A stretch of DNA of 64,000 nt from Fodinibacter luteus. GTDB lineage: Bacteria; Actinomycetota; Actinomycetes; Actinomycetales; Dermatophilaceae. Below the pieces are notes generated by a model, which saw only the letters and a list, made by a program, of their open reading frames with translations, did not search any database and was not told the DNA's origin. Positions 31,615-40,537 of the stretch are shown here, one piece after another. Numbering within the stretch: position 1 is the first letter of the stretch; the number at the start of each line of letters is the position of its first letter. The stretch lies in assembly GCF_039541575.1 (NCBI RefSeq), contig NZ_BAABGM010000004.1, forward strand, positions 68,217-132,216, read 5' to 3'. Made by a program: the position numbers and the translations under genes.

Positions 31615-34380
31615 TCAGAGGCCGAGCTGGTGGGCGCGACGCACCGCGGCGCGTCGGTTGTTGACCCCGAGCTTGGCGTAGATGTGCTGGGTGTGGGTGC
31701 GCACCGTGCTCAGCGAGACGCTGAGCCGGCGCGCGATGTCCGGCCCGTCGAGGTCCGACCCGAGCAGCCGCATCACCTCGAGCTCCCGCTCGCTGAGTGG
31801 CTCGATGTGCGCGGGGCGCGGATCCTGTGTGCCCGCCAGTCCCTCGTCCCGGCTCCGCGGCGAGCCGCTCCGTCCGCCGCGCGGAGGTGCGCCGGTCGGT
31901 GACGGTGGCGCACCGGCGGCCGCGCGCACATCAGCCAGAAAGTGCGAGCTGCCGTCGAGGCGTTCCACCTCGTCGAGGAGGCTGCATAGCCCCTCGGCAT
32001 CCTCGGCGATGACCCGAACCCACCCCTCGGGCTGAGCCACGGCAAGGGCCACGCGCAGTGACTCCAGAGCCTGTTCGCGGTCCCCGGCGGCGTCGCGGGC
32101 CAACGCCGCCAGGACGGCCACCTCGACGGCGGTACCGACCCGCCCACCGGCCTCAGCGGCCTCTCGGAGCCGTTCCAGGAGATCGATCGTGTCGGTGACC
32201 GTCGCGGGGTCCCCCGACAGGGCGTGCTCGGCGAGCAGGATCCGCGCGAGGGTGAGCAGCTCGTACTCGTGGACGTACGTGACGTCCACGTGGGGTCTCA
32301 GCCCTCGGTGCCCTGCCCACCGTCGCGCTGCGGCGAGGTCGCCGGCACGGACCCGGACGCGCGCGCGGGTCGCGGCCACCGGCCGCACGTTCGGGGAGAA
32401 GTCCCCGTTGTAGAGGCGGTCCGCCTCCTCGAGCAGGGCGTCCGCAGCGCGCCAGTCACCTGCTGCTGCCCGCACGTCCGCCATGGCCACCCGCCACCGG
32501 TAGGGCTGCTGTGGCAGGCCGGCGCCCTCCCCCAGGTCGGCCGCCCGGTCGAGATGGCGAACCGAGGCGACGGCGTCACCGTACTGCCAGGCGACGCGCC
32601 CCAGCGCGACCCACACGTCGGCCGTCCCGCGCACGACGTCGGTCGTGGTCGCGGATCGGGCGAGGTCCAGCGCCTGGCGTGCCAGGCGCTGTGCGTCGCC
32701 GAGCCGGCCGAGGGTGAGGGCCAGGTCCACGAGGGTCACGGTGCACCCGAGGACGTCGGCGACGTGCCCGGCTGCCTCCAGGTCCTTGGCTGCTGCCGTG
32801 TACGCCTGGTAGGCGGACCGCACGTCGCCAACCGTCCACGACGCCAGTCCCTGCAGCGCACGAGGAGCCGCCAGGGTGAGGCGGTCATCGGTGCCTGCCA
32901 GGGCCAGGGCGCTCTCGGCGTTGGAGATGGTGAGGTCGAGGTCACCGGCGACCAGGGCCAGTCCCGCCCTGTGCGTCGCGATCAGGGCAGGCAGCCGTTC
33001 CGCCTGTGCCCGGTCGCGCACGACCACGGCATCAGCCGGCGCTGCCAGCACCGCCTCCAGGTCGTCGAGCCGCTTCCCCACCCCAGCGAACGCGTTGCCC
33101 GCCATCAACGCCGCGATGAAGACGCTGGCCAGCACCGGCCGCCTTCGCACGACCTCGTCGGGGATGACGTCCATCCAGCCCCTGATCACGCCCTCGCCTC
33201 GTTGCCGGCGCAGGGCCGGCGCGGCGAGCTCGACGAGGTCGGCCGCCCGGACCAGGTCACCTGCCGCCACCGAGTGCCGAACCGCCGCATCCATCTCGCC
33301 GGCCTGCTCGAACCACGCGCTGGCACGCCCGTGCAACGCGCTCACGTCGATGGACGTCTCGGTGAGCAGCCTCGAACGAAGGACATCCACGAACAGGCGG
33401 TGGTACCGGTACCACTGGCGACGGTCATCCAGCGGCACGATGAGCAGGTTCCTCCGCTCCAGCGCGACCAACGTCGACGCGCCGTCGTCCTGGTCGGTCA
33501 CGGCATCGCAGAGTGGCCCGCTCAGGCGCTCGAGCACCGAGGTCTCGAGCAGGAAGCGGCGCAGTGGGGCAGGTTGCCGGTCGAGCACCTCGTCGGCGAG
33601 GTAGTCGACGACGAACCGGTCGTCTCCGGCGAACCCCGCGATGAAGGCCCTCTTGTCGTCGCGGCCGTGAAGCGAGGCTGCCGCGAGCTGCAGGGCGGCG
33701 ATCCACCCCTCGGTCCGGGACTCGAGGGAAGAAACCTCGCTGGCACTCAGGTCGAGACCGTGGACGTCGTTGAGGTACGCGGCCGCCTCGTCAGCAGTGA
33801 AGCGCAGGTCCTTGGCGCGCACCTCGACCAGCTCGCCCCGGGCGCGGAGTCGGGCCAACGGCAGGGCGGGGTCGGCACGGGTGCCGATGACCAGATGAAG
33901 CTGCGGCGGCCGGTGGTCGAGCAGGAAGGCCATGTCGTCGCGAAGGGCCGGGTCGTCGACGAGGTGGTAGTCGTCCAGCACGAGGGTGACTTCTCCCGGA
34001 TGCACGCTCAGCTCGTTGACCAGCGCGACGATGACGCCCTCGAGCGACCCGGTCGCCGAGTCCAGGAGATCCAGTGCTGATGCGGCGGCGCCAGGGCTCG
34101 TGCGCTCCACAGCGTGCAGCACGTGGGACCAGAACCGGCGCGGGTCGCGGTCACCTTCGTCGAGCGACACCCAGGCCGTCGCACGCCCACTGCGCTCCTG
34201 CTCGGGCGGCGACGCGAGCTGCGCCAGGAGCGTCGTCTTCCCGAAACCCGCTGGAGCCGACACCACGGTCAGGGCAGAGGTGGAGGCACGCTCGACGATG
34301 ACGGTGAGGCGACGGCGCGGGACCAGCTCCTGGTGACGCTGCGGAACGAGAAACTTGGTCTCCACCACGGGGTCACCCAT
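31615..34380 (-). CDS. Large ATP-binding LuxR-family regulator (MalT/LAL type)
   Basis: 921 residues. N-terminal STAND/NTPase: Walker A SAPAGFGKTTLL at 41-52, Walker B VTLVLDDYHLVDD near 135, then an arginine-finger/winged-helix region (FLLETSVLERLSGPLCDAVT). The middle (about 400-800) is TPR-like helical repeats. The C-terminal 60 residues are a LuxR helix-turn-helix (LSERELEVMRLLGSDLDGPD, then STVRTHTQHIYAKLGVNNRR). Such proteins are ligand-responsive transcription activators. The ATG at 34380 follows GGGAGCC; the longer frame runs into the divergent gene's promoter. Neighbouring GTGATGA boxes suggest it controls the operon downstream. Confidence 0.92.
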   Translation of the reverse strand: MGDPVVETKFLVPQRHQELVPRRRLTVIVERASTSALTVVSAPAGFGKTTLLAQLASPPEQERSGRATAWVSLDEGDRDPRRFWSHVLHAVERTSPGAAASALDLLDSATGSLEGVIVALVNELSVHPGEVTLVLDDYHLVDDPALRDDMAFLLDHRPPQLHLVIGTRADPALPLARLRARGELVEVRAKDLRFTADEAAAYLNDVHGLDLSASEVSSLESRTEGWIAALQLAAASLHGRDDKRAFIAGFAGDDRFVVDYLADEVLDRQPAPLRRFLLETSVLERLSGPLCDAVTDQDDGASTLVALERRNLLIVPLDDRRQWYRYHRLFVDVLRSRLLTETSIDVSALHGRASAWFEQAGEMDAAVRHSVAAGDLVRAADLVELAAPALRRQRGEGVIRGWMDVIPDEVVRRRPVLASVFIAALMAGNAFAGVGKRLDDLEAVLAAPADAVVVRDRAQAERLPALIATHRAGLALVAGDLDLTISNAESALALAGTDDRLTLAAPRALQGLASWTVGDVRSAYQAYTAAAKDLEAAGHVADVLGCTVTLVDLALTLGRLGDAQRLARQALDLARSATTTDVVRGTADVWVALGRVAWQYGDAVASVRHLDRAADLGEGAGLPQQPYRWRVAMADVRAAAGDWRAADALLEEADRLYNGDFSPNVRPVAATRARVRVRAGDLAAARRWAGHRGLRPHVDVTYVHEYELLTLARILLAEHALSGDPATVTDTIDLLERLREAAEAGGRVGTAVEVAVLAALARDAAGDREQALESLRVALAVAQPEGWVRVIAEDAEGLCSLLDEVERLDGSSHFLADVRAAAGAPPSPTGAPPRGGRSGSPRSRDEGLAGTQDPRPAHIEPLSERELEVMRLLGSDLDGPDIARRLSVSLSTVRTHTQHIYAKLGVNNRRAAVRRAHQLGL

Positions 34381-34562
34381 CGGCGGCTCCCTTCGGTCAG
34401 ACCGTTCAGTTGGAGCGTAGAGGAGTGACGCCTCGTGCGTCTGCCTGCCCCGGCCTGGGCTGGTCGACAGCTCCTCGTCGTCAGGCCGCCCGATCCACCG
34501 TGCGGTTCCCGGTATCGGCAACAACCTTGCCGGCGGCCCCCATGCACCGCGACTCTCGTCCC

Positions 34563-35516
34563 ATGAACGACTACGACGTGGTGGTGATCGGCGGAGGCGC
34601 CGCAGGCCTGTCCGCTGCCCTGGTCCTGACCCGCGCCCTGCGACAGGTTGGCGTTGTCGACGCCGGGCAGCCTCGAAACGCGCCCGCCGCTCACATGCAG
34701 GGCTTCCTGGGCAGCGACGGGATGGCTCCTCGGGAGCTGTTGGCCAGGGGTCGCACCGAGGTCGCCGGCTACGGCGGCCACCTGGTGTCCGGTCGCGTCG
34801 ACGCCATCACGCCGCACCCTGCCCATCCGGATGCCGGGCTGATGAGTTTCGACATCCGGCTCGACGACGGGTCCGCGATGAGGAGCCGTCGCGTGCTGGT
34901 CACCACTGGGCTGCGCGACGACGTGCCGGACCTGCCGGGCGTGCGCGAACGATGGGGTCGAGACCTGCTCCACTGCCCGTACTGCCACGGCCACGAGGTC
35001 CGAGATCAGCCCCTCGGCGTCCTCGGCGGTCCGCCGGAAGCGCTCGCCCATGCCCACCTCATCCGGCAGTGGTCCCACGACGTCGTCTACTTCACCACCG
35101 GGCAGCCCCTGACGACCACGCAGCGAGAACAGCTCGCCGCCCGTGCCATCGGCGTCGTGGACGGCCCCGTCGCCCGCCTCGTCGTCGAGGAGGACCGCCT
35201 CACCGGGGTCGAGCTGGCAACCGGTCAGGTGGTTCCCCGAACCGCCGTGTTCGTCCGGCCCCGCTTCGTCCCCAACGACACACTGCTCACCGACCTCGGC
35301 TGCGCGACCCACGACAACGGCTGGGTGGCCGTCGACGCCACCGGGCGCACCAGCATCCCCGGGATCTGGGCAGCCGGCAACGCGGTCAACCCACGCGCCC
35401 AGGTCATCACGGCAGCAGGCGAAGGCTCGGCCGCCGCCATCGCCATCAACAACGACCTCGTCGACGAAGACCTCCCGCTCGCCGTCACGAGCTTCAGGCT
35501 CGGACTCCCCCTCTGA
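34563..35516 (+). CDS. Thioredoxin reductase-like FAD/NAD(P) oxidoreductase
   Basis: 317 residues. FAD-binding VVIGGGAAGLSAALVL at 7-22, CPYC (C138, C141) in the position of the redox-active pair of thioredoxin reductase, and a C-terminal SIPGIWAAGNAVNPRAQVIT FAD motif. The NADPH-binding glycine motif is poor (LGVLGGPPEALAHAHL), and the TrxB CATC is replaced by CPYCHGHE, as in the stand-alone oxidoreductases of this group, some of which make disulfides in natural products. No thioredoxin gene is next to it. Start at 34563 is preceded by GACTCT 6 nt up; an ATG at 34542 is an alternative. Confidence 0.85.
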   Translation: MNDYDVVVIGGGAAGLSAALVLTRALRQVGVVDAGQPRNAPAAHMQGFLGSDGMAPRELLARGRTEVAGYGGHLVSGRVDAITPHPAHPDAGLMSFDIRLDDGSAMRSRRVLVTTGLRDDVPDLPGVRERWGRDLLHCPYCHGHEVRDQPLGVLGGPPEALAHAHLIRQWSHDVVYFTTGQPLTTTQREQLAARAIGVVDGPVARLVVEEDRLTGVELATGQVVPRTAVFVRPRFVPNDTLLTDLGCATHDNGWVAVDATGRTSIPGIWAAGNAVNPRAQVITAAGEGSAAAIAINNDLVDEDLPLAVTSFRLGLPL

Positions 35517-35574
35517 GCCTCATCCCGCCCACAGCCAACCGGGAACTGGCGGCGTCCGGCGCCGCTCTCGTCCA

Positions 35575-35603
35575 TTGGCACCACGCGCCGCCAGCTGGAT
35601 GCT
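35575..35603 (+). promoter_or_regulatory. Candidate promoter of the MFS transporter gene
   Basis: TTGGCA at 35575-35580, 17-bp spacer, GATGCT at 35598-35603. Transcription would start near 35610, just after the first in-frame ATG (35607), which favours the ATG at 35643 as the true start. Confidence 0.45.
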
Positions 35604-35606
35604 GGT

Positions 35607-36920
35607 ATGCAGCCAGTTCCAACCGAGGACGAGGCGGGCGGCATGCAAGCACCTGATCCTGACTCGCCACGTCGAGGCGTCGGCCTGACGCCGCTCGAGC
35701 CACCGCGGGTGGGGCGGCGCTTCGTCACGCTTTACGCCCTGTCCTCCGCGGGCGGGTCCCTGCTCTTCCTCGGCCCGCTGTTGGTGTCGCTGGCACTCAA
35801 GGTCAACGACCTGGTCGGCATCCAAGACGCACCCGAGAACCTTGCTCTGGTCACCGGTGCCGGCTCGTTGCTCGCCATCGTGAGCAACCCGCTGTTCGGC
35901 CGCCTGAGCGACCGCACCACCTCGCGGCTGGGCATGCGGCGCCCGTGGATGATCGTCGGGCTGGTCGGCGGGGCGGTGGGAACCCTCACGGTCGCGCTCG
36001 CTCCCAGCATCGGGACCGTGCTCGTCGGCTGGTGCATCGCACAGGTGTTCCTCAACGCCCTGCTCGCCGCCCAGATGGCCATCCTGCCCGACCAGGTGCC
36101 CACGGTGCAGCGCGGCCTGGTCTCCGGAATCCTGGGCGTCTGCCTCCCAGCGGCCTCGGTGGCCGCCACCTACCTGGTCCAGGCCTTCGAGGGACGCCAG
36201 CTGATGATGTTCCTCGCGCCGCTGCTGGTCGGCGGCGTGCTCGTCGGCATCTTCACCACCTCCCTCCACGACCGCCGGCTCGACGCGGTCGACAAGCCGC
36301 CGTGGTCGCTGAAGCAGCTGGTCGGGACGTTCTACGTCAGCCCCCGCGCCAACCCCGACTTCGCGTGGGCCTTCACCAGTCGGTTCATGCTGGTCATGGC
36401 GTACGCCTTCCTGGTCACGTACCAGGCCTACTACCTGATCGACGAAGTCGGTGTGCTCGAGGGAGACGTCGCCCACCAGATCTACCTCGGCACGCTGGTG
36501 CAGTCCGTGGCCCTGGTCATCGCCTCACCGCTCACCGGCCGACTGTCCGATCGACTGCAGCGACGAAAGATCTTCGTCATCGCCGCCGCGGTGATCTACG
36601 CAGCTGCGCTGTTCGTCATCGCCGGCGCCAGCGGGATCACTGGCTACCTGTTCGGCATGGCCGTCGGAGGCCTGGGCTTCGGCATGTACATGGCGGTCGA
36701 CCTCGCCCTCGTCGTCGACGTCCTGCCTGACACCGGCTCGGCCGCAAAGGATCTCGGCGTGATCAACATCGCCGGTGCCCTGCCCTTCGCCCTGGCGCCA
36801 GCACTGGCGCCGGCCGTTCTCGCCATCAGCGCCGACAGCTACTCCGTCCTCTACCTCGTGGCCGGCACCTGCGCCCTCCTCGGAGCCTTCGCCGTTGTCC
36901 CGATCAGGCGTGTCCGGTAG
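35607..36920 (+). CDS. MFS transporter
   Basis: Up to 437 residues with 12 predicted membrane helices and a charged loop between helices 6 and 7. GRLSDRTTSRLGMRRPWM is the MFS loop 2-3 motif, repeated as GRLSDRLQRRKIF in the second half. It resembles sugar/glycoside-type or multidrug MFS; the substrate is unknown. Start: the ATG at 35643 (M-Q-A-P-D) has GAGGCGG upstream and lies downstream of the predicted transcription start, so the ATG at 35607 may be 12 codons too long. Confidence 0.88.
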   Translation: MQPVPTEDEAGGMQAPDPDSPRRGVGLTPLEPPRVGRRFVTLYALSSAGGSLLFLGPLLVSLALKVNDLVGIQDAPENLALVTGAGSLLAIVSNPLFGRLSDRTTSRLGMRRPWMIVGLVGGAVGTLTVALAPSIGTVLVGWCIAQVFLNALLAAQMAILPDQVPTVQRGLVSGILGVCLPAASVAATYLVQAFEGRQLMMFLAPLLVGGVLVGIFTTSLHDRRLDAVDKPPWSLKQLVGTFYVSPRANPDFAWAFTSRFMLVMAYAFLVTYQAYYLIDEVGVLEGDVAHQIYLGTLVQSVALVIASPLTGRLSDRLQRRKIFVIAAAVIYAAALFVIAGASGITGYLFGMAVGGLGFGMYMAVDLALVVDVLPDTGSAAKDLGVINIAGALPFALAPALAPAVLAISADSYSVLYLVAGTCALLGAFAVVPIRRVR

Positions 36921-37044
36921 ACGCTCGGGTCGAGAACCGTTGCAGCTCCGACACCTTGCCCGAGTCGTCGGCTCATCGGTGCGGAAGCGCCAGGTAGCCG
37001 TCCGCTGCCACAGGAAACCAGGTGCTCGCGCGCCAGGTGCGGTC

Positions 37045-37050
37045 TAGCGT
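37045..37050 (+). promoter_or_regulatory. -10 box of a leaderless promoter for the VOC gene
   Basis: TAGCGT, 7 nt before the GTG at 37058. Confidence 0.5.
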
Positions 37051-37057
37051 GGAAAAG

Positions 37058-37753
37058 GTGCCCACACGTCTCGTTGCCGTTGCCTTCGACGCTCGCGAGC
37101 CGAGAGCGGTGGCCCGGTTCTGGGCTGAGCTGCTCGAACGGGATGCTGTGGACGAGCACGACGGCGTGCTGCTTCCGGGGGACGACATGCAGGTCGGGCT
37201 GCGTTTCGTGGCGGCGTGCACCCAGAAGGTCGGGCCCAACCGGCTGCACCTGCACCTCGCCAGCGCCAGTCCCGAAGGGCAGCGGGCCACGGTCGAGAAG
37301 GCTCTCAGCATCGGCGGACACCACCTCGAGGTCGGCCAGCTGCCCGATGAGGAGCACGTCGTGCTGAGCGATCCCGATGGCAACGAGTTCTGCGTGATCG
37401 AGGCTGGCAACGGCTTCCTCGCCGGCTGCGGGCCACTCGGCGAGGTCGCCTGCGACGGTTCTCGAGCGGTCGGGGTCTTCTGGCACCAGGTCCTCGAATG
37501 GCCACTGGTGTGGGACCAAGGGCAGGAGACCGCGATCCAGTCGCCGGACGGCGGCACCAAGCTGGCGTGGGGTGGGCCGCCCGTGGCTCCCAAACAGGGG
37601 CGGAACCGCCAACGGTTCGACGTGGCCGTCAATGACCTCGAGACCGAGACCGCGAGGCTGACGTCGCTCGGGGCAACCCGACTCGCCGACGTCATCGAGG
37701 GCGTCGAGTTCGCCGATCCGGACGGCAACGAGTTCCGCATCATCACAGCCTGA
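37058..37753 (+). CDS. VOC (glyoxalase/bleomycin resistance) superfamily protein, two modules
   Basis: 231 residues with two beta-alpha-beta-beta-beta modules; each half ends in the same motif, VLSDPDGNEFCVIEA and FADPDGNEFRIIT, and each begins with a helix like REPRAVARFWAELLER. Actinobacterial glyoxalase-like proteins of this length are common; substrates are unknown. One metal-site set may be formed by His and Glu of the DGNEF motifs. The start at 37058 is fixed by the TAGCGT box 7 nt upstream. Confidence 0.82.
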   Translation: MPTRLVAVAFDAREPRAVARFWAELLERDAVDEHDGVLLPGDDMQVGLRFVAACTQKVGPNRLHLHLASASPEGQRATVEKALSIGGHHLEVGQLPDEEHVVLSDPDGNEFCVIEAGNGFLAGCGPLGEVACDGSRAVGVFWHQVLEWPLVWDQGQETAIQSPDGGTKLAWGGPPVAPKQGRNRQRFDVAVNDLETETARLTSLGATRLADVIEGVEFADPDGNEFRIITA

Positions 37754-37755
37754 GG

Positions 37756-37787
37756 CTCGCCGGCCTGACGGCCAACGGCTCGGCGAG
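37756..37787 (+). terminator. Possible terminator after the VOC gene
   Basis: CTCGCCG (37756-37762) pairs with CGGCGAG (37781-37787), 2 nt after the stop, with an alternative inner GGCC/GGCC stem. The remaining about 215 bp before the next gene show nothing else. Confidence 0.45.
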
Positions 37788-38002
37788 ACACCGCGGGGCT
37801 GGCAGCCTCGCGATCTGCACCCGGGCAGGGCATCCTCATCCGACGGGATGGGTCGGTCAGAGGCGAGCGGTGTGTCAGGCGGTCAGGTTGTTTGCCGCGA
37901 CCCAACTCATCTGCCCTTGACGACACGGGGTGGACAGGCGGCGGAAGGACTCACCGGGCCAGCCCAACCGATGAGTCGCTCACCGACGCCATGGGCACCC
38001 CT

Positions 38003-38395
38003 TCACAGGCGCCTGTCGACGATCCCGGGGTAGACGGCCTGGCAGGCGTGCAGGAGTGGCTCGAACTTGAGTGCTCGTGACCTCGAGCCCGACACCCTGA
38101 GCTTGCGGAAGAGCACGGCTTTGCCGAGCGGCAGCGTGCCCAGCAGCAGTGTGTGCATCGAGTCGGCGCTCAGTTCGGCGGTGAGCGTCGCATCGACCCC
38201 GATGGGCTCGAAGGTCGTGGCGACCGGCCGGGTCCTGCCGTCGACCCAGATGTCGGTCGAGGGGTCGTGCAAGCGGAAGTTGATCACCATCTGCTGTGCG
38301 ACCAGTCCGTCCATCGCGTCGTCGTCGGCGACGTCGTCGAACATCTCGGAGAAGACCGCTCGCAGCTGCTCGGCGTCGGAGTAGGTACGGCCCAC
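38003..38395 (-). CDS. SCP2 sterol-transfer-like domain protein
   Basis: 130 residues from GTG 38395. MVINFRLHDPSTDIWVDG and the following VDATLTAELSADSMHTLLLG have the SCP2 alternation of strands and the late helix (PLGKAVLFRKLRVSGSRSR). SCP2 folds bind lipids or hydrophobic ligands. An upstream TTG frame exists to 38452, but a TAGGGT box ends exactly 7 nt before the GTG, so the short form is preferred. It transcribes away from the sigma-factor cluster. Confidence 0.68.
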   Translation of the reverse strand: MGRTYSDAEQLRAVFSEMFDDVADDDAMDGLVAQQMVINFRLHDPSTDIWVDGRTRPVATTFEPIGVDATLTAELSADSMHTLLLGTLPLGKAVLFRKLRVSGSRSRALKFEPLLHACQAVYPGIVDRRL

Positions 38396-38402
38396 ATCCG
38401 GA

Positions 38403-38408
38403 ACCCTA
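38403..38408 (-). promoter_or_regulatory. -10 box of a leaderless promoter for the SCP2 gene
   Basis: TAGGGT on the minus strand, 7 nt before GTG 38395. It decides the start of that gene. Confidence 0.55.
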
Positions 38409-38543
38409 GGGCCTGACTGTTCACGCAGGGTGCGGAGGCGACGGGTAGCCAACGGACGTCACCGGTACTCCCCGGACCCCGTGCCCTTCCCGGATGTCGG
38501 GGAGGGCACGTGGCCCTTCGGCATGGTGGGCGGCGACGTTGCG

Positions 38544-38774
38544 CTAGTTCGTCTCGTGGTCCCGCAGGCCGAATCCGGGAGAACCGTTGGACCGGTACTG
38601 AGCGTGTGGTCCGACCCCATTGACGAGGTCTCGCTCCATCTGGCGGAAGGCCACGAATGCCGGTGAGGGGTCGTGGCCAACCCGCGCTTCGCTGGCGTGG
38701 GCCCCCGAGGTGACGGCAGTGAGTACTGCACACGCCACCGCAAGGGTGGCGGGAAATGCTGTTCGGTGAGTCAT
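38544..38774 (-). CDS. Small secreted protein of unknown function
   Basis: 76 residues. Residues 1-27 are a clear signal peptide (THRTAFPATLAVACAVLTAV, then TSGAHA with an A-x-A cleavage site). The mature about 48 residues contain SPAFVAFRQMERDLVNGVGP with no cysteines and no recognised family. GAAAGGA lies 7-8 nt upstream of the ATG. It lies downstream of the sigma factor and membrane protein genes on the same strand, across a 180-bp gap with a tandem repeat. Confidence 0.6.
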   Translation of the reverse strand: MTHRTAFPATLAVACAVLTAVTSGAHASEARVGHDPSPAFVAFRQMERDLVNGVGPHAQYRSNGSPGFGLRDHETN

Positions 38775-38840
38775 GGTCGTTGTCCTTTCGAATCATCTGA
38801 TGGTTCCCGCGGGTCTGTGTCGTGAGCACTCACGGCGCCG

Positions 38841-38905
38841 GCTGCGAGAGCAGGCTGGAGCTCGCTGCGAGAGCAGGCTGGAGCTCGCTGCGAGGGCAGG
38901 GTGGA
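38841..38905. repeat. 23-bp tandem repeat (2.8 copies) downstream of the sigma-factor partner gene
   Basis: GCTGCGAGAGCAGGCTGGAG plus CTC is repeated at 38841 and 38864 exactly, and at 38887 with changes. Non-coding; between the small secreted gene's start (38774) and the stop at 38955. Confidence 0.9.
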
Positions 38906-38954
38906 ACGCGCCGCGTGGTGCTGCGGGCGAGGGGTCAGTTGGTCGACGGGCGGT

Positions 38955-39872
38955 CTACTCGGGGACGAACCTGACGGACTGGCGGACCTGGTCGAGCTGC
39001 GTCACCGTCGTGGCCGTGGGGCTGCCCTCCTGGCGTGCTTCCACCACGATGTTCTGACCGTCCACCTCGAGCACCCAGAAGTCGACGACGACCCGACGGC
39101 CGGGCTCGAGGGTGGACTCGCCCTCCGTGACCGTAGGGATCAGGTTGCCGTACGTCCCCAAGCCGTCACCGCCCAGGATTCCTGCCAGGACGTACTGGTC
39201 CCCGGATGCCGCGCCCTCGCACCGGAGGCTGTCCGCCTGGATCCGGAGGTGGATCGCCTCGCGACCGAAGGCCGGCACCACGGTCGGTCCTTCAGCGACC
39301 GTGAACTGCGGGAGGTCGCTGAGGCGACCGACCACACCATTGACCGTGACACCTTGTTCCAGGGCGAGGACCCTTTCGGCGTCGCACTGCTGCGGGCCGG
39401 GCACCGCCCTGATCTCGTACACGCTGAGCCCCACCGAGCCGCCGCCGGACTCCTTCCAGACGCGATGCCGGAAACCGTCGGACGCCCAGTCGCTCCACGG
39501 CAGGAGCAGCTGAGCGCTGAGCGGCTCGCCTTCGTCGCCGATGCCCAGCCTGACTCGGTGCGTACCAGCTGTGAGGCACTGGCTCGCACCACAGTCCCAG
39601 TCCCCGAGCACCCCCCACGTGGGTGCCGAGGCCGTGGTCGTGGGGGTGGGAGGGATCGCAGGCCAGGTCGACGCCCGGTCAGCCCGAGCGAACCCGAACA
39701 CCCCCATGCCGAGCACGGTGAGCACCGCCGCTGCCGCTCCAGCCTGCAGCGTCGTGCGCCGCAGCCGCCTGAGCTTGCCACGAGCCAAGATGTCGTGCGC
39801 GTCCACGGCCGGCGGCTCCAAGCGCTCGGACTCGCACGCCAATGTCGTGCGCAGCTCCTCGTCAAGGTTCAT
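38955..39872 (-). CDS. Single-pass membrane protein paired with the ECF sigma factor
   Basis: 305 residues: a 48-residue cytoplasmic N-terminus (MNLDEELRTTLACESERLEP), one membrane helix (LQAGAAAAVLTVLGMGVFGF, about 53-73) and a large external domain with a Cys pair (DWDCGASQCLT). It overlaps the sigma gene by 4 nt (ATGA), the usual arrangement for a sigma factor and its membrane regulator. The cytoplasmic part lacks a zinc anti-sigma HxxxCxxC motif, so the regulatory role is inferred from gene order. External domain family not recognised. Confidence 0.7.
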   Translation of the reverse strand: MNLDEELRTTLACESERLEPPAVDAHDILARGKLRRLRRTTLQAGAAAAVLTVLGMGVFGFARADRASTWPAIPPTPTTTASAPTWGVLGDWDCGASQCLTAGTHRVRLGIGDEGEPLSAQLLLPWSDWASDGFRHRVWKESGGGSVGLSVYEIRAVPGPQQCDAERVLALEQGVTVNGVVGRLSDLPQFTVAEGPTVVPAFGREAIHLRIQADSLRCEGAASGDQYVLAGILGGDGLGTYGNLIPTVTEGESTLEPGRRVVVDFWVLEVDGQNIVVEARQEGSPTATTVTQLDQVRQSVRFVPE

Positions 39873-40405
39873 GCCGTCACCTCTCCGGTTGCCCAGGCGT
39901 CGACCCCGCGGCGCAAGGACTGCATCGCGTCGTGCCCCTGCGACTTCACCGTGCCGATCGAGCACCCCAGCTCCTGCGCGACCTGCGCCTCGGTGAGATC
40001 CTCATAGAACCTCAGGACGACCACGGCGCGTTGTCGTGGCGGCAGCGAGCAGACCAACGGCCACAGCAGGGCGTGCGAGTCGCTGGCGTCCTCGAACGAG
40101 GCCCTGACGTGCTCGGGAAGCTCGGGTCGGTTCACCTCGTGGTGCAGGAACGAGCGACGCGACTGCGAGATCGCCGTGTTCGACACGACCCGCCTGACGT
40201 AGGCCTCCGGAGCGTCCATCCTCCGGATCCGCCCCCAGCTCACGTAGCTCTTCTCCAACGCAAGCTGCAGCAGGTCCTCGGCACTGTCATGACCTCCGGT
40301 GACCAGCCACGCGAACCGGTAGAGCGGCGCCCACCGCGCGGTGACGAAGGCGACGAAGTCCTCGTCGTCGGTCCTCTCCACCACCGGGTCGTGGATCGCG
40401 TCCAT
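39869..40405 (-). CDS. SigE-family ECF RNA polymerase sigma factor
   Basis: 178 residues. Region 2 at about 15-80 (FVAFVTARWAPLYRFAWLVT, then HDSAEDLLQLALEKSYVSW) and region 4 at about 115-165 (LPPRQRAVVVLRFYEDLTEA, then LGCSIGTVKSQ). The SigE-family pattern is common in Streptomyces and relatives. Its target promoters are unknown; the membrane partner overlaps its 3' end. The ATG at 40405 is preceded by CAATAG, not a typical TANNNT box, so it may use an autoregulated promoter. Confidence 0.9.
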   Translation of the reverse strand: MDAIHDPVVERTDDEDFVAFVTARWAPLYRFAWLVTGGHDSAEDLLQLALEKSYVSWGRIRRMDAPEAYVRRVVSNTAISQSRRSFLHHEVNRPELPEHVRASFEDASDSHALLWPLVCSLPPRQRAVVVLRFYEDLTEAQVAQELGCSIGTVKSQGHDAMQSLRRGVDAWATGEVTA

Positions 40406-40460
40406 GCACTATTGAACGCACGCCACCGACGATTTGGTTGGGTCCCACAGGTGAACCCAC

Positions 40461-40497
40461 CAGCGCCCGGCAGGTGGGACGCCAGGGCCCGGCGCTG
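40461..40497 (-). terminator. Hairpin between the alpha/beta hydrolase gene and the sigma factor
   Basis: CAGCGCC (40461-40467) pairs with GGCGCTG (40491-40497), extendable across one mismatch (CGGC/GCCC). It lies about 40 bp after the hydrolase stop, so it may end that transcript and insulate the sigma gene. Confidence 0.5.
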
Positions 40498-40537
40498 CCG
40501 CAGGGCCGTCGGACGCGGGCAAGCCGGGCGTCGTTCG

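Noticed and set aside
38396..38452. TTG start at 38452 for the SCP2 gene
   Set aside because: The extra 19 residues are basic and not part of the domain, and the TAGGGT box would lie inside the coding region.
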